DNA of 64,000 nucleotides, from contig CAVWAJ010000008.1 in assembly GCA_963752965.1 (NCBI GenBank), positions 620,001-684,000 on the forward strand, read 5' to 3'. Position numbers and translations under genes: made by a program. The DNA comes from QHXW01 sp963752965. Its GTDB lineage: Bacteria; Acidobacteriota; Terriglobia; Bryobacterales; Bryobacteraceae. Below the pieces are notes generated by a model that worked only from the letters and a program-made list of their open reading frames with translations, was not told the origin of the DNA and searched no databases. Positions 45,433-53,194 of this stretch are shown here, piece after piece (within the stretch, counting starts at the first letter, position 1; the number at the start of each line of letters is the position of its first letter).

Positions 45433-46464
45433 ATGAGCATTGAAAGGCGCGAGTTTCTCACAGGACTGGCCACACTGGGAGTGACAGCCCTACTCAGCTC
45501 CCCTAACGCGGCGGTGCAACTGCCAAAGGCACGCAGGATACTGCTGGCCCACGGAGTGTTGGGCTTTTCGAAGATCGGTTGTCTCTCTTACTTCAATGGA
45601 GTACGGACGTGTTTCGATGCGGGTTCTTCGTTTCTGGCACCTGGTGTCGATCCCACAGGTTCGATTGAAAGGCGCGCTGCACAGCTTGAGACAGAGATTA
45701 CGAAAAACGTTCCCGAGAAGGAACTGGCCCAGGGTGGCACGATACACATTGTCGCGCACAGCATGGGCGGGTTAGATGCGCGTTATCTCATTTCGAGTAA
45801 AGGACTCGGGCATGCTGCGTGGATAGCCTCGCTGACAACGATATCAACGCCGCATAGAGGTAGTCCGCTTGCCGACATCATTACCGGCGCCCGCTCGCTG
45901 AGCTTGAGTGATTTGGCTGGCGTTGTGGATTTAGCGAGCACCGACACGATCACCAGCATCCTCAAGTCACTTGGCAAACCGGCGCCTTCTGGAGTGCCGC
46001 TGAGCGTGTTTGCGCCGGCGGCGATCCTTGAAGCACTGGGTGATATGAAGAACTACGCAGTGAAGCTTCTCGGTACGCCGCCAGATGCCTTTTCGGAACT
46101 CACATCGGCCTCTACGGCGGCCTTCAACGCTGCGTACCCGAGTTTAGAAGGTGTCCCGTTACTATGTTACTCCGGGATTTCCAGCCCCGAGCAAACGATG
46201 TGTCGAGCATTGTTTGCGTCATGGGTCACCCTGAAGTCTATTGCAGGCGATAACGACGGTCTGGTGCCCTCCTCATCATCGAGTTGGGGCGACAACATAA
46301 GAACTGTTGCTGCGGATCACTTTGAAGAAATGGGGTGGGGGTCTCTTTTCGATGGATTGCCTCAACGGAGTCATTACCCGGTTTGCAGGCTCTATCGGGA
46401 GATCAACGCTTGGCAGAGAACTCTCGGTCCCGCGTATCGAGATCCCCGCCAAATTCCTGCATGA
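45433..46464 (+). CDS. Secreted alpha/beta-hydrolase, triacylglycerol-lipase-like
   Basis: 343 residues. The N-terminus RREFLTGLATLGVTALLSS looks like a Tat-type signal (only RRxFL, weak twin-arginine). After RILLAHGVLGFSKIG (oxyanion strand) comes the nucleophile elbow AHSMGGLDARYL, then TISTPHRGSPLAD and, near the end, GDNDGLVP (Asp) and RSHYPVCRLY (His): a full Ser-Asp-His triad of family I lipases. Probably hydrolyses acylglycerols outside the cytoplasm. It lies between two copies of the mutase gene end, so it may be an inserted gene. Confidence 0.85.
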   Translation: MSIERREFLTGLATLGVTALLSSPNAAVQLPKARRILLAHGVLGFSKIGCLSYFNGVRTCFDAGSSFLAPGVDPTGSIERRAAQLETEITKNVPEKELAQGGTIHIVAHSMGGLDARYLISSKGLGHAAWIASLTTISTPHRGSPLADIITGARSLSLSDLAGVVDLASTDTITSILKSLGKPAPSGVPLSVFAPAAILEALGDMKNYAVKLLGTPPDAFSELTSASTAAFNAAYPSLEGVPLLCYSGISSPEQTMCRALFASWVTLKSIAGDNDGLVPSSSSSWGDNIRTVAADHFEEMGWGSLFDGLPQRSHYPVCRLYREINAWQRTLGPAYRDPRQIPA

Positions 46465-46470
46465 AAAACG

Positions 46471-46549
46471 TTGATGACGACTTCAAGTCTCTTCATCATT
46501 TATTATCTGGGAGATCCCGTACGAATCCAGCAGGCGATTAACGGCGTGG
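46471..46549 (+). repeat. Degenerate copy of the gpmA 3-prime end
   Basis: About 78 bases close to 90 percent identical to 45256-45333 (GATGACGAC..., ATTATCTGGGAGATCC, TACGAATCCAGCAGGCGATT). It starts seven bases after the lipase stop. The lipase gene is therefore bracketed by 1215-bp-spaced direct repeats of the mutase end. Confidence 0.85.
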
Positions 46550-46724
46550 GTCACGGCCAAGGGAAACGCGGAACCAGCCATGTGCGCTGGCCCTGTGAAA
46601 TGAGTTGCCCTGCCTTTCGGTCCAAATAACACCTCCGGCCGAAAGCAGGCACACAACTAAGATCGGCGGGAGATGATCCGTGAAACCGCCAGAAAAGGCG
46701 TATATTTAAGGTGAGGTTTGCAAC

Positions 46725-46958
46725 GTGGCGACAGCGCCGTCAAATCGCGAATTTGGAACGGTGCCGCCTAGCCGGTTCATAACACTGTCGGTACGCGCGG
46801 GTGAAGTTTTCGCCAACCGAGAGAAAGCTCTAGTTTGGCTTCAGACCCCAAACCCCTCGCTAAACGGCCGAACGCCGCTAGAGGCCACCGCCTCTGAAGA
46901 GGGCTTCCAGGAGGCCTACGAGGTCCTGACTCGAATTGAATTTGGTGTCCTTGGGTAA
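46725..46958 (+). CDS. Xre/MbcA/ParS-type antitoxin, short form
   Basis: 77 residues from GTG 46725 (GGTGAGG upstream; a stop lies 18 bases before). Only the toxin-binding DUF2384 domain is present: AGEVFANREKALVWLQTPNPSLNGRTPLE and a C-terminal helix ending RIEFGVLG. Family antitoxins are usually 120-150 residues with an N-terminal DNA-binding part, which is missing. Its stop overlaps the toxin start (TAATG). With the toxin broken, its role as antitoxin may be gone. Confidence 0.8.
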   Translation: MATAPSNREFGTVPPSRFITLSVRAGEVFANREKALVWLQTPNPSLNGRTPLEATASEEGFQEAYEVLTRIEFGVLG

Positions 46959-47461
46959 TGCGGGTATTCCGGTTGTGCCGCAGCGCCTACCCGGCCTATG
47001 ACGGTGAAGGCGCGCGACGCGTCGGCGGGCGGTGGAACTCAAGAGGAGTCCGTGTCCTTTACATGAGCGAGAACCGTTCGCTCGCAGTGCTCGAGATTCT
47101 CGTGCATTTATCTGGTACGCTGCCTGACAAATACCTTCTCGGCGCGGCCGACATTCCGGACGACTTGGCGATCGAGACGGTTGCTGATCAGGATTTGCCG
47201 GACAAGTGGTCGACATTAACTCCACCCGAGTAGATTGTGCCCAGGCGTCTTGGAGACGCCTGGGCTGAGGGGCAGCGTTCAGCAGTTTTGTCCGTCCCTT
47301 CTGTGATTGTCGGGGAACGGAACTACGTTCTGAATCCAGCGCACCCGGACTTTCCGCGAACCGAGTTCGCCGAGCCCGAGCCTTTCCGGTTCGGTCTGCG
47401 GCTGATCACGGAACGGGAACCGTCGGCGGCTAACAGAACTGCCGACCGCGAGCCTGTCTAA
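46958..47461 (+). pseudogene. RES-domain toxin with in-frame stop
   Basis: RES family start MRVFRLCRSAYPAYDGEGARRVGGRWNS with the active-site Arg, the Glu in NRSLAVLEILVH and the later SVPSVIVGERNYVLNPAHPDF are all in one frame, but a TAG at 47231-47233 interrupts it after TPPE. Intact relatives are about 155-165 residues and degrade NAD+. The stop separates the Ser-containing third motif from the rest, so the toxin should be inactive. Co-transcribed with the antitoxin. Confidence 0.88.
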
Positions 47462-48138
47462 AATCCTAATCGTTGGATCATCCAAGTGCGACCTGAAGAA
47501 GGAACCGAAGTGACAAACGGGGGTGTCTTTTCTTAGAACGCCGCTTGCTTGGGCCTGGGTGGTCGGGGATGGCCTGCTCCATCATCTCAGCAGGCTTACA
47601 GCGAATAGAAACCTCAACGAGTTACCTCCGCGCTGCACCCTCCGCCATCTCCAGTCAGAGCAAGGGCTTCGAGAGATTTCAGGAGCCACCACTCCGAAAC
47701 GCGTGGGGAGTTTGCGTTCCCGTAGCGACGTGCCGACTCCTAGCCCGCGGTGCGTCCCCCGAATCCAGACTCAGTCGAGGTTGGCCGTCGAGCCAGCGCC
47801 TTCCGGACTTCACCCAGGGTCGGCACGCATCGTTCGGATACCTACGGGAAGTTCCACCTCGAGTCTGCTGCTCGGCGGATCGGCTCGGGGGTAAAATCTC
47901 GGCTAGTACAAACGAGTTTTGCGCTAGTTCTACGCTACTAGTCTACCTGTAACTCGGTGAGCCGGCTCCGAGCTTCGCCCTCACATGCAATTGATATCAC
48001 GCGATTTGTTTATTTTCCGTCTGACTGATACCAACAAAAATGACGTTTGCCTCCCAAGCTCAACTGAGTCAACGCCACTGTTACGCGGCTGTTCGTTGGT
48101 TGTAGAAGGCCTGTCTTTATTGGCAGGTGACCGACCCG
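47462..48138. other. Non-coding or decayed region
   Basis: About 680 bases without a protein I can support on either strand. Weak frames here have no domain features. A hairpin-rich stretch around 47940-47985 (GAGCCGGCTC) was noted. Possibly debris of mobile DNA, given the IS next to it. Confidence 0.4.
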
Positions 48139-49110
48139 AGACATAGGTAACAGAACGTTCCGGACACATGGGTTACACTTTTTCCCCTGCAAGGGGGCGG
48201 GAAGTGAGGATGCCATGGAAGGAAAGTTCTGTGATGGATGAACGCATGCGTTTTGTGATCCCGCTCAAGGACGGGGAGAGCATGGCTTTGCTGTGCCGGG
48301 AGTTCGGTATTTCGCGGAAGACCGGCTACAAAATCTTCGAGCGTTATGAAGAATACGGTTTGGAAGGTTTGAGCGATCGGACGCGAAGGCCGTTCCGATA
48401 TGCCAACCAACTGCCGGAACAGATAGAAGCGGCAATCGTCGCCGCCAAGCGCGAGAAGCCCCACTGGGGTGCACGCAAGGTTCGCGAGCGCTTGCTGCGA
48501 CGATTGCCGCACGCCGTGAAAGTTCCGGCCTGCAGCACTATCCACGCCGTCCTGGATCGTCACGGGCTGGTCCACCGCCCTGTCCGATCGCGAACCCGCA
48601 CCGAGGGCACGCCGCTTTCAGAGGGTCTACGGCCGAATGACCTGTGGTGCACCGACTACAAGGGCGAGTTCATGCTCGGGGATAAGCGCTACTGTTACCC
48701 GCTGACCGTCACCGATCATGCCTCCCGCTATCTGCTGTTGTGCGAGGCCATGGAATCAAACGCGGAAAAACCGGCCTTCACCGCCTTTGAGCGCCTTTTT
48801 CAAGAGCGTGGTCTGCCGCTTGCCATCCGCTCCGACAACGGAGTTCCGTTCGCTTCGCCCCACGGCAGGACCGTGATGGTCACCAGCTGTGGCCGCCTGT
48901 GCTTGTATCGCAAGAAGATTAACCTGACCCGATCTCTCGCCGGCCAAGCCGTCGGCGTCAAACAAGTCGAAAGCGGCATCTGGCTCGTCAGTTATATGGA
49001 CTATGATCTGGGTTATATCGATCTGGAGGAAACAACTCTGCAGCCCCTCGAAAACCCCTTCGGGCCAAAAGTGTTACCCATGTCTTAGGAACAATCTGTT
49101 ACCTATGTGT
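48139..49110 (+). mobile_element. IS481-family element, internally deleted
   Basis: Terminal inverted repeats: ACATAGGTAACAG at 48141-48153 and its complement at 49096-49108, with further matches (GGACACATGGGTTACAC inside left, GACATGGGTAACAC inside right). Encloses one broken transposase. Exact outer bases and target repeats not resolved. Confidence 0.8.
48210..49088 (+). pseudogene. IS481 transposase with about 90-residue internal deletion
   Basis: From ATG 48210: MPWKESSVMDERMRFV, helix-turn-helix GISRKTGYKIFERYEEYG, LWCTDYKGEFML (first Asp) and IRSDNGVPFASP (second Asp). Directly after this comes HGRTVMVTSCGRLC..., the C-terminal part of the family; the stretch between, which carries the catalytic Glu (normally in the GRHERMH region), is missing. 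The frame is kept, but the protein cannot transpose. Confidence 0.85.
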
Positions 49111-49135
49111 CCGGAATGGACAGTGCGAGTTTTAG

Positions 49136-49208
49136 TGAGCCGGGCGGGACTCGAACCCGCGACCCTTTGCTTAAAAGGCAAATGCTCTACCGCCTGAGCT
49201 ACCGGCCC
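49136..49208 (-). tRNA. tRNA-Lys(UUU)
   Basis: 73 nt. Acceptor GGGCCGG/CCGGCTC with one G-U pair, D-loop TAGCTCAGGCGGTAGAGC, anticodon stem TTTGC-CTTTTAA-GCAAA with anticodon TTT, T-arm GCGGG-TTCGAGT-CCCGC, discriminator A. No encoded CCA. Confidence 0.97.
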
Positions 49209-49311
49209 TGATAGTGGGACGATTTTCAGCTTAGCATAACAACCTCGTTCGGCCGTTCGACGATTCACCGCCTCCGTTGGCCGCGCACCCATTCGGTGTC
49301 AGAATAAGTGC

Positions 49312-50919
49312 ATGTCTGATCCTGTCATTCTCGTCGCCAGTGGGGATTTGCGGCTGGCGGCGAATCAAAAGTGTTGGCCCGCGCAGGCTCTTGTGGAGGA
49401 GGCGGTCATCCAAGCCATCTGCCGCGAAGGGAGCGAGGTGCGTCGTGGCCACCCGTACGATCCGGCGAAGCAGCACGGTTTCATCGACAGCCAGAAGCGC
49501 GGCATGGAAGTTTTTCGTGACATTCCGCCCGAGGCGCCACTCGTGGTGGTGGAAGCCGTGTGGCAGTACAGCCATCATGTCTTGCACGGTTTGTATACGC
49601 ACCGCGGACCCATTCTGACCGTCGCCAACTGGAGCGGCCAATGGCCTGGCCTCGTGGGAATGCTGAATTTGAATGCCTCGCTCACCAAGGCCGGCGTTGC
49701 ATACAGCTCGCTGTGGAGCTGCGATTTCCGTGACGACTTTTTTCTCACTGGCCTGCGCCAGTGGCTCGCAGGGAAGCCCGTGAAACACGACACCTCGCAC
49801 GTGCATCCGCTGTGCGATTTCACTCTTCCCTCACGCGCCGTGAAGATCGCCAGCGTCCTGGCGGCGGATCTCCGGCGCAACAAAGCCATCCTGGGCGTAT
49901 TTGACGAGGGCTGCATGGGCATGTACAACGCCATCATCCCTGATGAACTCTTGCACCCCACCGGCGTTTTCAAGGAACGCCTCAGCCAGTCGGCGCTCTA
50001 TGCCGCCATGCAACGGATTCCGAATGAAGAAGCGCAGGTGGTGCGCTCGTGGCTGGATGCGCGTGGCATGCAGTTCCGCACAGGCGTTGATCCCGAGACC
50101 GAGCTCACCGACGCGCAAGTACTCGAGCAGTGCAAGATGTATATCGCGGCCATGCGCATCGCCGATGAATTCGGCTGCGCCGCTATCGGCATTCAGTACC
50201 AGCAAGGGTTGAAGGACCTGAGCCCCGCCTCCGACCTCGCCGAAGGACTGCTGAACAACGTGGACCGCCCGCCCGTCCGCGACGCCGCCGGCCGGGTGCT
50301 CTACGAGAACCAAGCTTTGCCGCACTTCAATGAAGTCGACGAGTGCGCCGGCCTCGACGCGCTGATAACCAACCGGATTTGGACCCACCTGGGCTACGAC
50401 CCCGAAACCACCCTGCATGACGTGCGCTATGGCGAATCGTACGTGAATGGCAGCGAGGAGTTTGTTTGGGTCTTCGAGATCTCCGGCGCGGTGCCTCCAC
50501 AGCATCTCACCGGCGGATACGCGGGCGCCGTGAGTGAGCGCCAGCCACCGATGTATTTTCGACTGGGCGGCGGAACGGTCAAAGGAGTGAGCAAACCCGG
50601 CGAGATCGTGTGGAGCCGCATCTTCGTCGACAACGGCGTCCTCAAGGCCGATCTGGGCCGCGCAAAAGCCGTCGCATTGCCTCATGAAGAAACCGAGCGG
50701 CGCTGGCAGATCACGACGCCGCAGTGGCCCATCATGCACGCGGTGACCTACGGGATCACCCGCGACCAGATGATGGCGCGACACAAGGCGAACCACATCC
50801 AGGTGGCCTATGCGCCAGACGCCGAGCGTGCCAACCTCGCCTTGGCCGTCAAGGCGGCCACGTTCCGCGAGATGGGCCTCGACGTCAGCATCTGCGGCAC
50901 CGAGAACGGGTTGTTATAA
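49312..50919 (+). CDS. L-fucose/L-arabinose isomerase-like protein
   Basis: 535 residues, soluble. Resembles the fucose-isomerase superfamily: N-terminal Rossmann-like part (ILVASGDLRLAANQKCWPAQ, VVVEAVWQYSHHVLHGLY), a central part with VFDEGCMGMYNAIIPDELL and GIQYQQGLKDL, and a C-terminal barrel-like part with LGGGTVKGVSKPGE. Glu and Asp residues in FDEGCMG and HFNEVDECAGLDAL are candidate metal ligands. Likely sugar isomerase; substrate unknown. TATAAT at 50915-50920 overlaps its stop codon. Confidence 0.72.
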   Translation: MSDPVILVASGDLRLAANQKCWPAQALVEEAVIQAICREGSEVRRGHPYDPAKQHGFIDSQKRGMEVFRDIPPEAPLVVVEAVWQYSHHVLHGLYTHRGPILTVANWSGQWPGLVGMLNLNASLTKAGVAYSSLWSCDFRDDFFLTGLRQWLAGKPVKHDTSHVHPLCDFTLPSRAVKIASVLAADLRRNKAILGVFDEGCMGMYNAIIPDELLHPTGVFKERLSQSALYAAMQRIPNEEAQVVRSWLDARGMQFRTGVDPETELTDAQVLEQCKMYIAAMRIADEFGCAAIGIQYQQGLKDLSPASDLAEGLLNNVDRPPVRDAAGRVLYENQALPHFNEVDECAGLDALITNRIWTHLGYDPETTLHDVRYGESYVNGSEEFVWVFEISGAVPPQHLTGGYAGAVSERQPPMYFRLGGGTVKGVSKPGEIVWSRIFVDNGVLKADLGRAKAVALPHEETERRWQITTPQWPIMHAVTYGITRDQMMARHKANHIQVAYAPDAERANLALAVKAATFREMGLDVSICGTENGLL

Positions 50920-50920
50920 T
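50915..50920 (+). promoter_or_regulatory. Likely -10 box for the tRNA-Leu locus
   Basis: A perfect TATAAT lies 18 bases before the first tRNA-Leu sequence; no good -35 is seen at the usual spacing. Confidence 0.5.
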
Positions 50921-50938
50921 CCGAGGAAAGTCCCGCTT

Positions 50939-50977
50939 GCGAACGTGGCGGAATTGGCAGACGCACCAGACTTAGGA
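50939..50977 (+). pseudogene. Truncated tRNA-Leu(UAG), 5-prime half only
   Basis: GCGAACGTGGCGGAATTGGC then AGACGCACCAGACTTAGGA: acceptor 5-prime strand, D-arm and the anticodon stem-loop up to the loop (CTTAGGA, anticodon TAG). The matching 3-prime half (variable arm, T-arm, CGTTCGC) is absent; unrelated sequence follows. The break falls in the anticodon loop, a classical integrase crossover place. Confidence 0.8.
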
Positions 50978-51027
50978 GAATGTGGGGATTGCGCTTTTGG
51001 CCTGAAAAACGGCCTGTTCCAGGTCAG

Positions 51028-51047
51028 ATTGTGACCAAATTGTGACC
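51028..51047 (+). repeat. Direct repeat ATTGTGACC x2
   Basis: ATTGTGACC at 51028-51036 and again at 51039-51047, 11-bp period, between the broken and the whole tRNA-Leu. Could be integrase arm-type sites. Confidence 0.5.
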
Positions 51048-51055
51048 TTTCGAGA

Positions 51056-51142
51056 GCCCGAGTGGCGAAATTGGCAGACGCGCTGGATTTAGGTTCCAGT
51101 GGCCGAAAGGCTGTGAAGGTTCAAGTCCTTTCTCGGGCACCA
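51056..51142 (+). tRNA. tRNA-Leu(UAG)
   Basis: Acceptor GCCCGAG/CTCGGGC, anticodon stem CTGGA-TTTAGGT-TCCAG with anticodon TAG, class II variable arm (TGGCCGAAAGGCTGT), T-arm GAAGG-TTCAAGT-CCTTT, discriminator A. CCA is encoded (51140-51142). Different sequence from the truncated tRNA-Leu before it but same anticodon, so it could replace that gene. Confidence 0.95.
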
Positions 51143-51188
51143 AGTTAGCGGCGACGCCGGCCGCTCCACTGAAGCAGGCGCAAGGACC

Positions 51189-51584
51189 ATGGAGCGCGTG
51201 ACGGGAGTAATGGGGGCGTGGGTGCTTTCGCAATTAAAATCCCTTCTGGATATCTGGGAAAGGGTCCACAATGTATTTCTGAACTGCGAAGCCATGCTAT
51301 TTGCGAAGAGCAAGGCCCGCCAACTCGAACCGTCCATATCGACTGAAGCAAAGCTGGTGCTGGCACGTCTCGCAACCGATGATCAGCCCTCTGCGGCTGA
51401 GAATATCCACATACCTGGTATCCCTATGCAGGATGTGCGCGCGATTCTGGACCAGCTGGAGCGATCCGGCCTCGTGGTCCAAAGGCCAGGACCATCAGCC
51501 GGACGTTCATTCTACCGGAGTAATTTGCCTGTTTATGCGATCCCGTCCGGGATGCGCAGAACGGTTGCGATCTTGATCCGATGA
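51189..51584 (+). CDS. Small protein with winged-helix-like C-terminus
   Basis: 131 residues, AAGGA before ATG. The second half (STEAKLVLARLATDD..., MQDVRAILDQLERSGLVVQRPGPSAGRSFYRSNLP) looks like a winged helix with a wing at QRPGPSAGRSFYR. The first 50 residues are amphipathic. Convergent with the integrase, 12 bases between stops. May be a DNA-binding control protein of the element; uncertain. Confidence 0.55.
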   Translation: MERVTGVMGAWVLSQLKSLLDIWERVHNVFLNCEAMLFAKSKARQLEPSISTEAKLVLARLATDDQPSAAENIHIPGIPMQDVRAILDQLERSGLVVQRPGPSAGRSFYRSNLPVYAIPSGMRRTVAILIR

Positions 51585-51596
51585 ATCCCCGGTTCT

Positions 51597-52697
51597 TCAG
51601 TTGGCCTTCACTTCGTCCGTAGCCGTTCCGCGAGCGGCTTCAACTTCAACCGATGCCGAGAGGAATCGTTCCATTTTCTGCGCTGCGTCCGTGAGGTCGC
51701 GCTCGCTCACGATGTTGTACCGGTCAAAAATCGCTCGCGTCTTGTGCCCGCTGATCTGCATCGCGATTTTCTCTGGCACGCCGGCGCGCACCATATTGCG
51801 GACGGCAGATCGCCGTAGATCGTGAAAATGAAGCGTGGCCACGCCCGCGCGGATACATGCTTCCTCCCATGCGTTCCGGAAATCTAGAATCTTCTTGCCT
51901 GCGCGGTGGAAAACCCATACACACTCGGGGAATAACTCGTCGCGCTCGGCGCGCTGCATTTCCAGGATGGCGATCATATCGCCGAAAATGGGAATCACGC
52001 GGCCTTCTTTGTTCTTGGTGGTTCCACGGTAGAACATGATGCGGCGAGCCTTTAAATCAACCTGCTCCCATTGAAGCGAAAGCAGCTCGCCGCTTCGACA
52101 GCCAGTGTGATACCCGATGACAAGAAGCGGCTGAATCTCCCTCGGTAGTTCGCGCAACACCTGCCGGTAACGTTCATCCTCCAAGAATCCGCGGCGCACG
52201 TTATTCTCTGGCAGCATCGGAAAATGGGGGATGATCGTCACAAGGGGTGGCGTCGCCTGTTTACCGAGATTGAAAGCTCGGCGCAAGAGCGAAAGCTCTC
52301 GGTTGACGGTGGCGTTTGAAATCTGGGCCGCAAGGCGTTTCGCCTGGTACGCCTTCAATCGTTCGGTGGTGAGTGATCGAGCCGGCAGATCCCCGAACTG
52401 TGGTCGCAAGTGGGCGCGTACGATCGGCTCGGCGAAGTCCTTGAGGGAACGCGGGCGATTGATTTTGTAGTCCACCAGCAGATCGTCGAGCAGTCTTGAA
52501 ATTCTGATTTTGGTCTGACGGTTCTGGGTCGCGAAGGTTCCTGTGTCGATCGCGGCCAACCGCTGGAGGAGCACTTTAGCCGCGGCCGTGCGCTGCTCAT
52601 ATTTCGTCGATTCACGATACGGCACGCCAGCATCGAAGTACTTCATCCACCAGATTCGACCGCGCAAGTAGAGATGGCCAAACCCATGCTTCCCCAT
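51597..52697 (-). CDS. int: Tyrosine recombinase / phage-type integrase
   Basis: 366 residues. N-terminal arm-binding and SAM-like domains (about 1-165), catalytic domain with Arg I in GYHTGCRSGELLSLQW, Lys in the beta-hairpin (TTKNKEGRVIP), HxxR in LHFHDLRRSAVRNMV, His/Trp position in SGHKTRAIF and nucleophile Tyr in DRYNI. Catalyses integration and excision at the adjacent tRNA-Leu. Its stop lies towards the tRNA, and its start is 20 bases from the excisionase-like gene stop. Confidence 0.93.
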   Translation of the reverse strand: MGKHGFGHLYLRGRIWWMKYFDAGVPYRESTKYEQRTAAAKVLLQRLAAIDTGTFATQNRQTKIRISRLLDDLLVDYKINRPRSLKDFAEPIVRAHLRPQFGDLPARSLTTERLKAYQAKRLAAQISNATVNRELSLLRRAFNLGKQATPPLVTIIPHFPMLPENNVRRGFLEDERYRQVLRELPREIQPLLVIGYHTGCRSGELLSLQWEQVDLKARRIMFYRGTTKNKEGRVIPIFGDMIAILEMQRAERDELFPECVWVFHRAGKKILDFRNAWEEACIRAGVATLHFHDLRRSAVRNMVRAGVPEKIAMQISGHKTRAIFDRYNIVSERDLTDAAQKMERFLSASVEVEAARGTATDEVKAN

Positions 52698-52717
52698 GGC
52701 GGTTTAGTATACCTCGA

Positions 52718-52972
52718 TCATCGCTTGTTCTCGTCGATCCAACGGTCAAGGTCTTTAACGTCAAACCGGACGCTACGCCCGACGTGTACGCAGGGCAGCT
52801 GCCCCTTCGCGACCATATGCCGGACGGCGGCCGGCGTATAGCCGAGATAGTCCCCGGCCTCATCGACCGTCATAAGTCGCCGGGCCGGGCCGCGCTGCTG
52901 ATCGAGCTTTCCCTCTAGACGGCGCGCGACAGCGTCCGCGATCGCGTCGATAAACTGATCGCTGGCGCCCAT
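52718..52972 (-). CDS. Excisionase-like helix-turn-helix protein
   Basis: 84 residues from ATG 52972 with GGAGGAGAGG upstream. The MerR/Xis-type helix-turn-helix (MTVDEAGDYLGYTPAAVRHMVAKGQLPCVHVGRSVRFDVKDLDRWIDENKR) makes up the C-terminal two thirds. Such proteins direct integrase to excise, or act as regulators. The start codon overlaps the stop of the gene before (TGATG). Confidence 0.85.
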   Translation of the reverse strand: MGASDQFIDAIADAVARRLEGKLDQQRGPARRLMTVDEAGDYLGYTPAAVRHMVAKGQLPCVHVGRSVRFDVKDLDRWIDENKR

Positions 52973-53184
52973 CAACTTACCTCTCCTCCGTTTCCTTTCT
53001 GGGCTGTCGGCGCCGTCGCAGCTGTGCACGCCGGGCAGCACGTGGCACAGTAGAACCCACCGACGGCTGGAAGGTGCATCTCGTCGCAATGCTGGTGACA
53101 GGACGAACATGGGCCGCAGACGTTAGCGGTCACGACGCAAGCCTTGCGTGTCTGTTTTACCAGGCATTGGCCGGCGTTTTTCAT
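52972..53184 (-). CDS. Cys-rich small protein
   Basis: 70 residues with ten cysteines, most in the pattern CGPCSSCHQHC ... CATCCPAC, suggesting two zinc-binding knuckles. Its TGA overlaps the excisionase-like ATG, so the two are translationally coupled. No family recognised; a zinc-ribbon DNA or protein binder is possible. Confidence 0.6.
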   Translation of the reverse strand: MKNAGQCLVKQTRKACVVTANVCGPCSSCHQHCDEMHLPAVGGFYCATCCPACTAATAPTAQKGNGGEVS

Positions 53185-53194
53185 TTCGATATTT

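Noticed and set aside
47239..47265. 12-bp perfect hairpin considered as a terminator
   Set aside because: It lies inside the RES coding sequence (RRLGDAW motif), has no T run and follows from conserved codons.
47520..48000. Possible group II intron or small RNA debris
   Set aside because: No recognisable domain V, reverse transcriptase or conserved ends could be found by eye.
50939..51142. tRNA-Leu with a group I intron
   Set aside because: Only about 80 bases separate the 5-prime half from the next tRNA, too short for an intron, and the following tRNA is complete with its own different acceptor stem.
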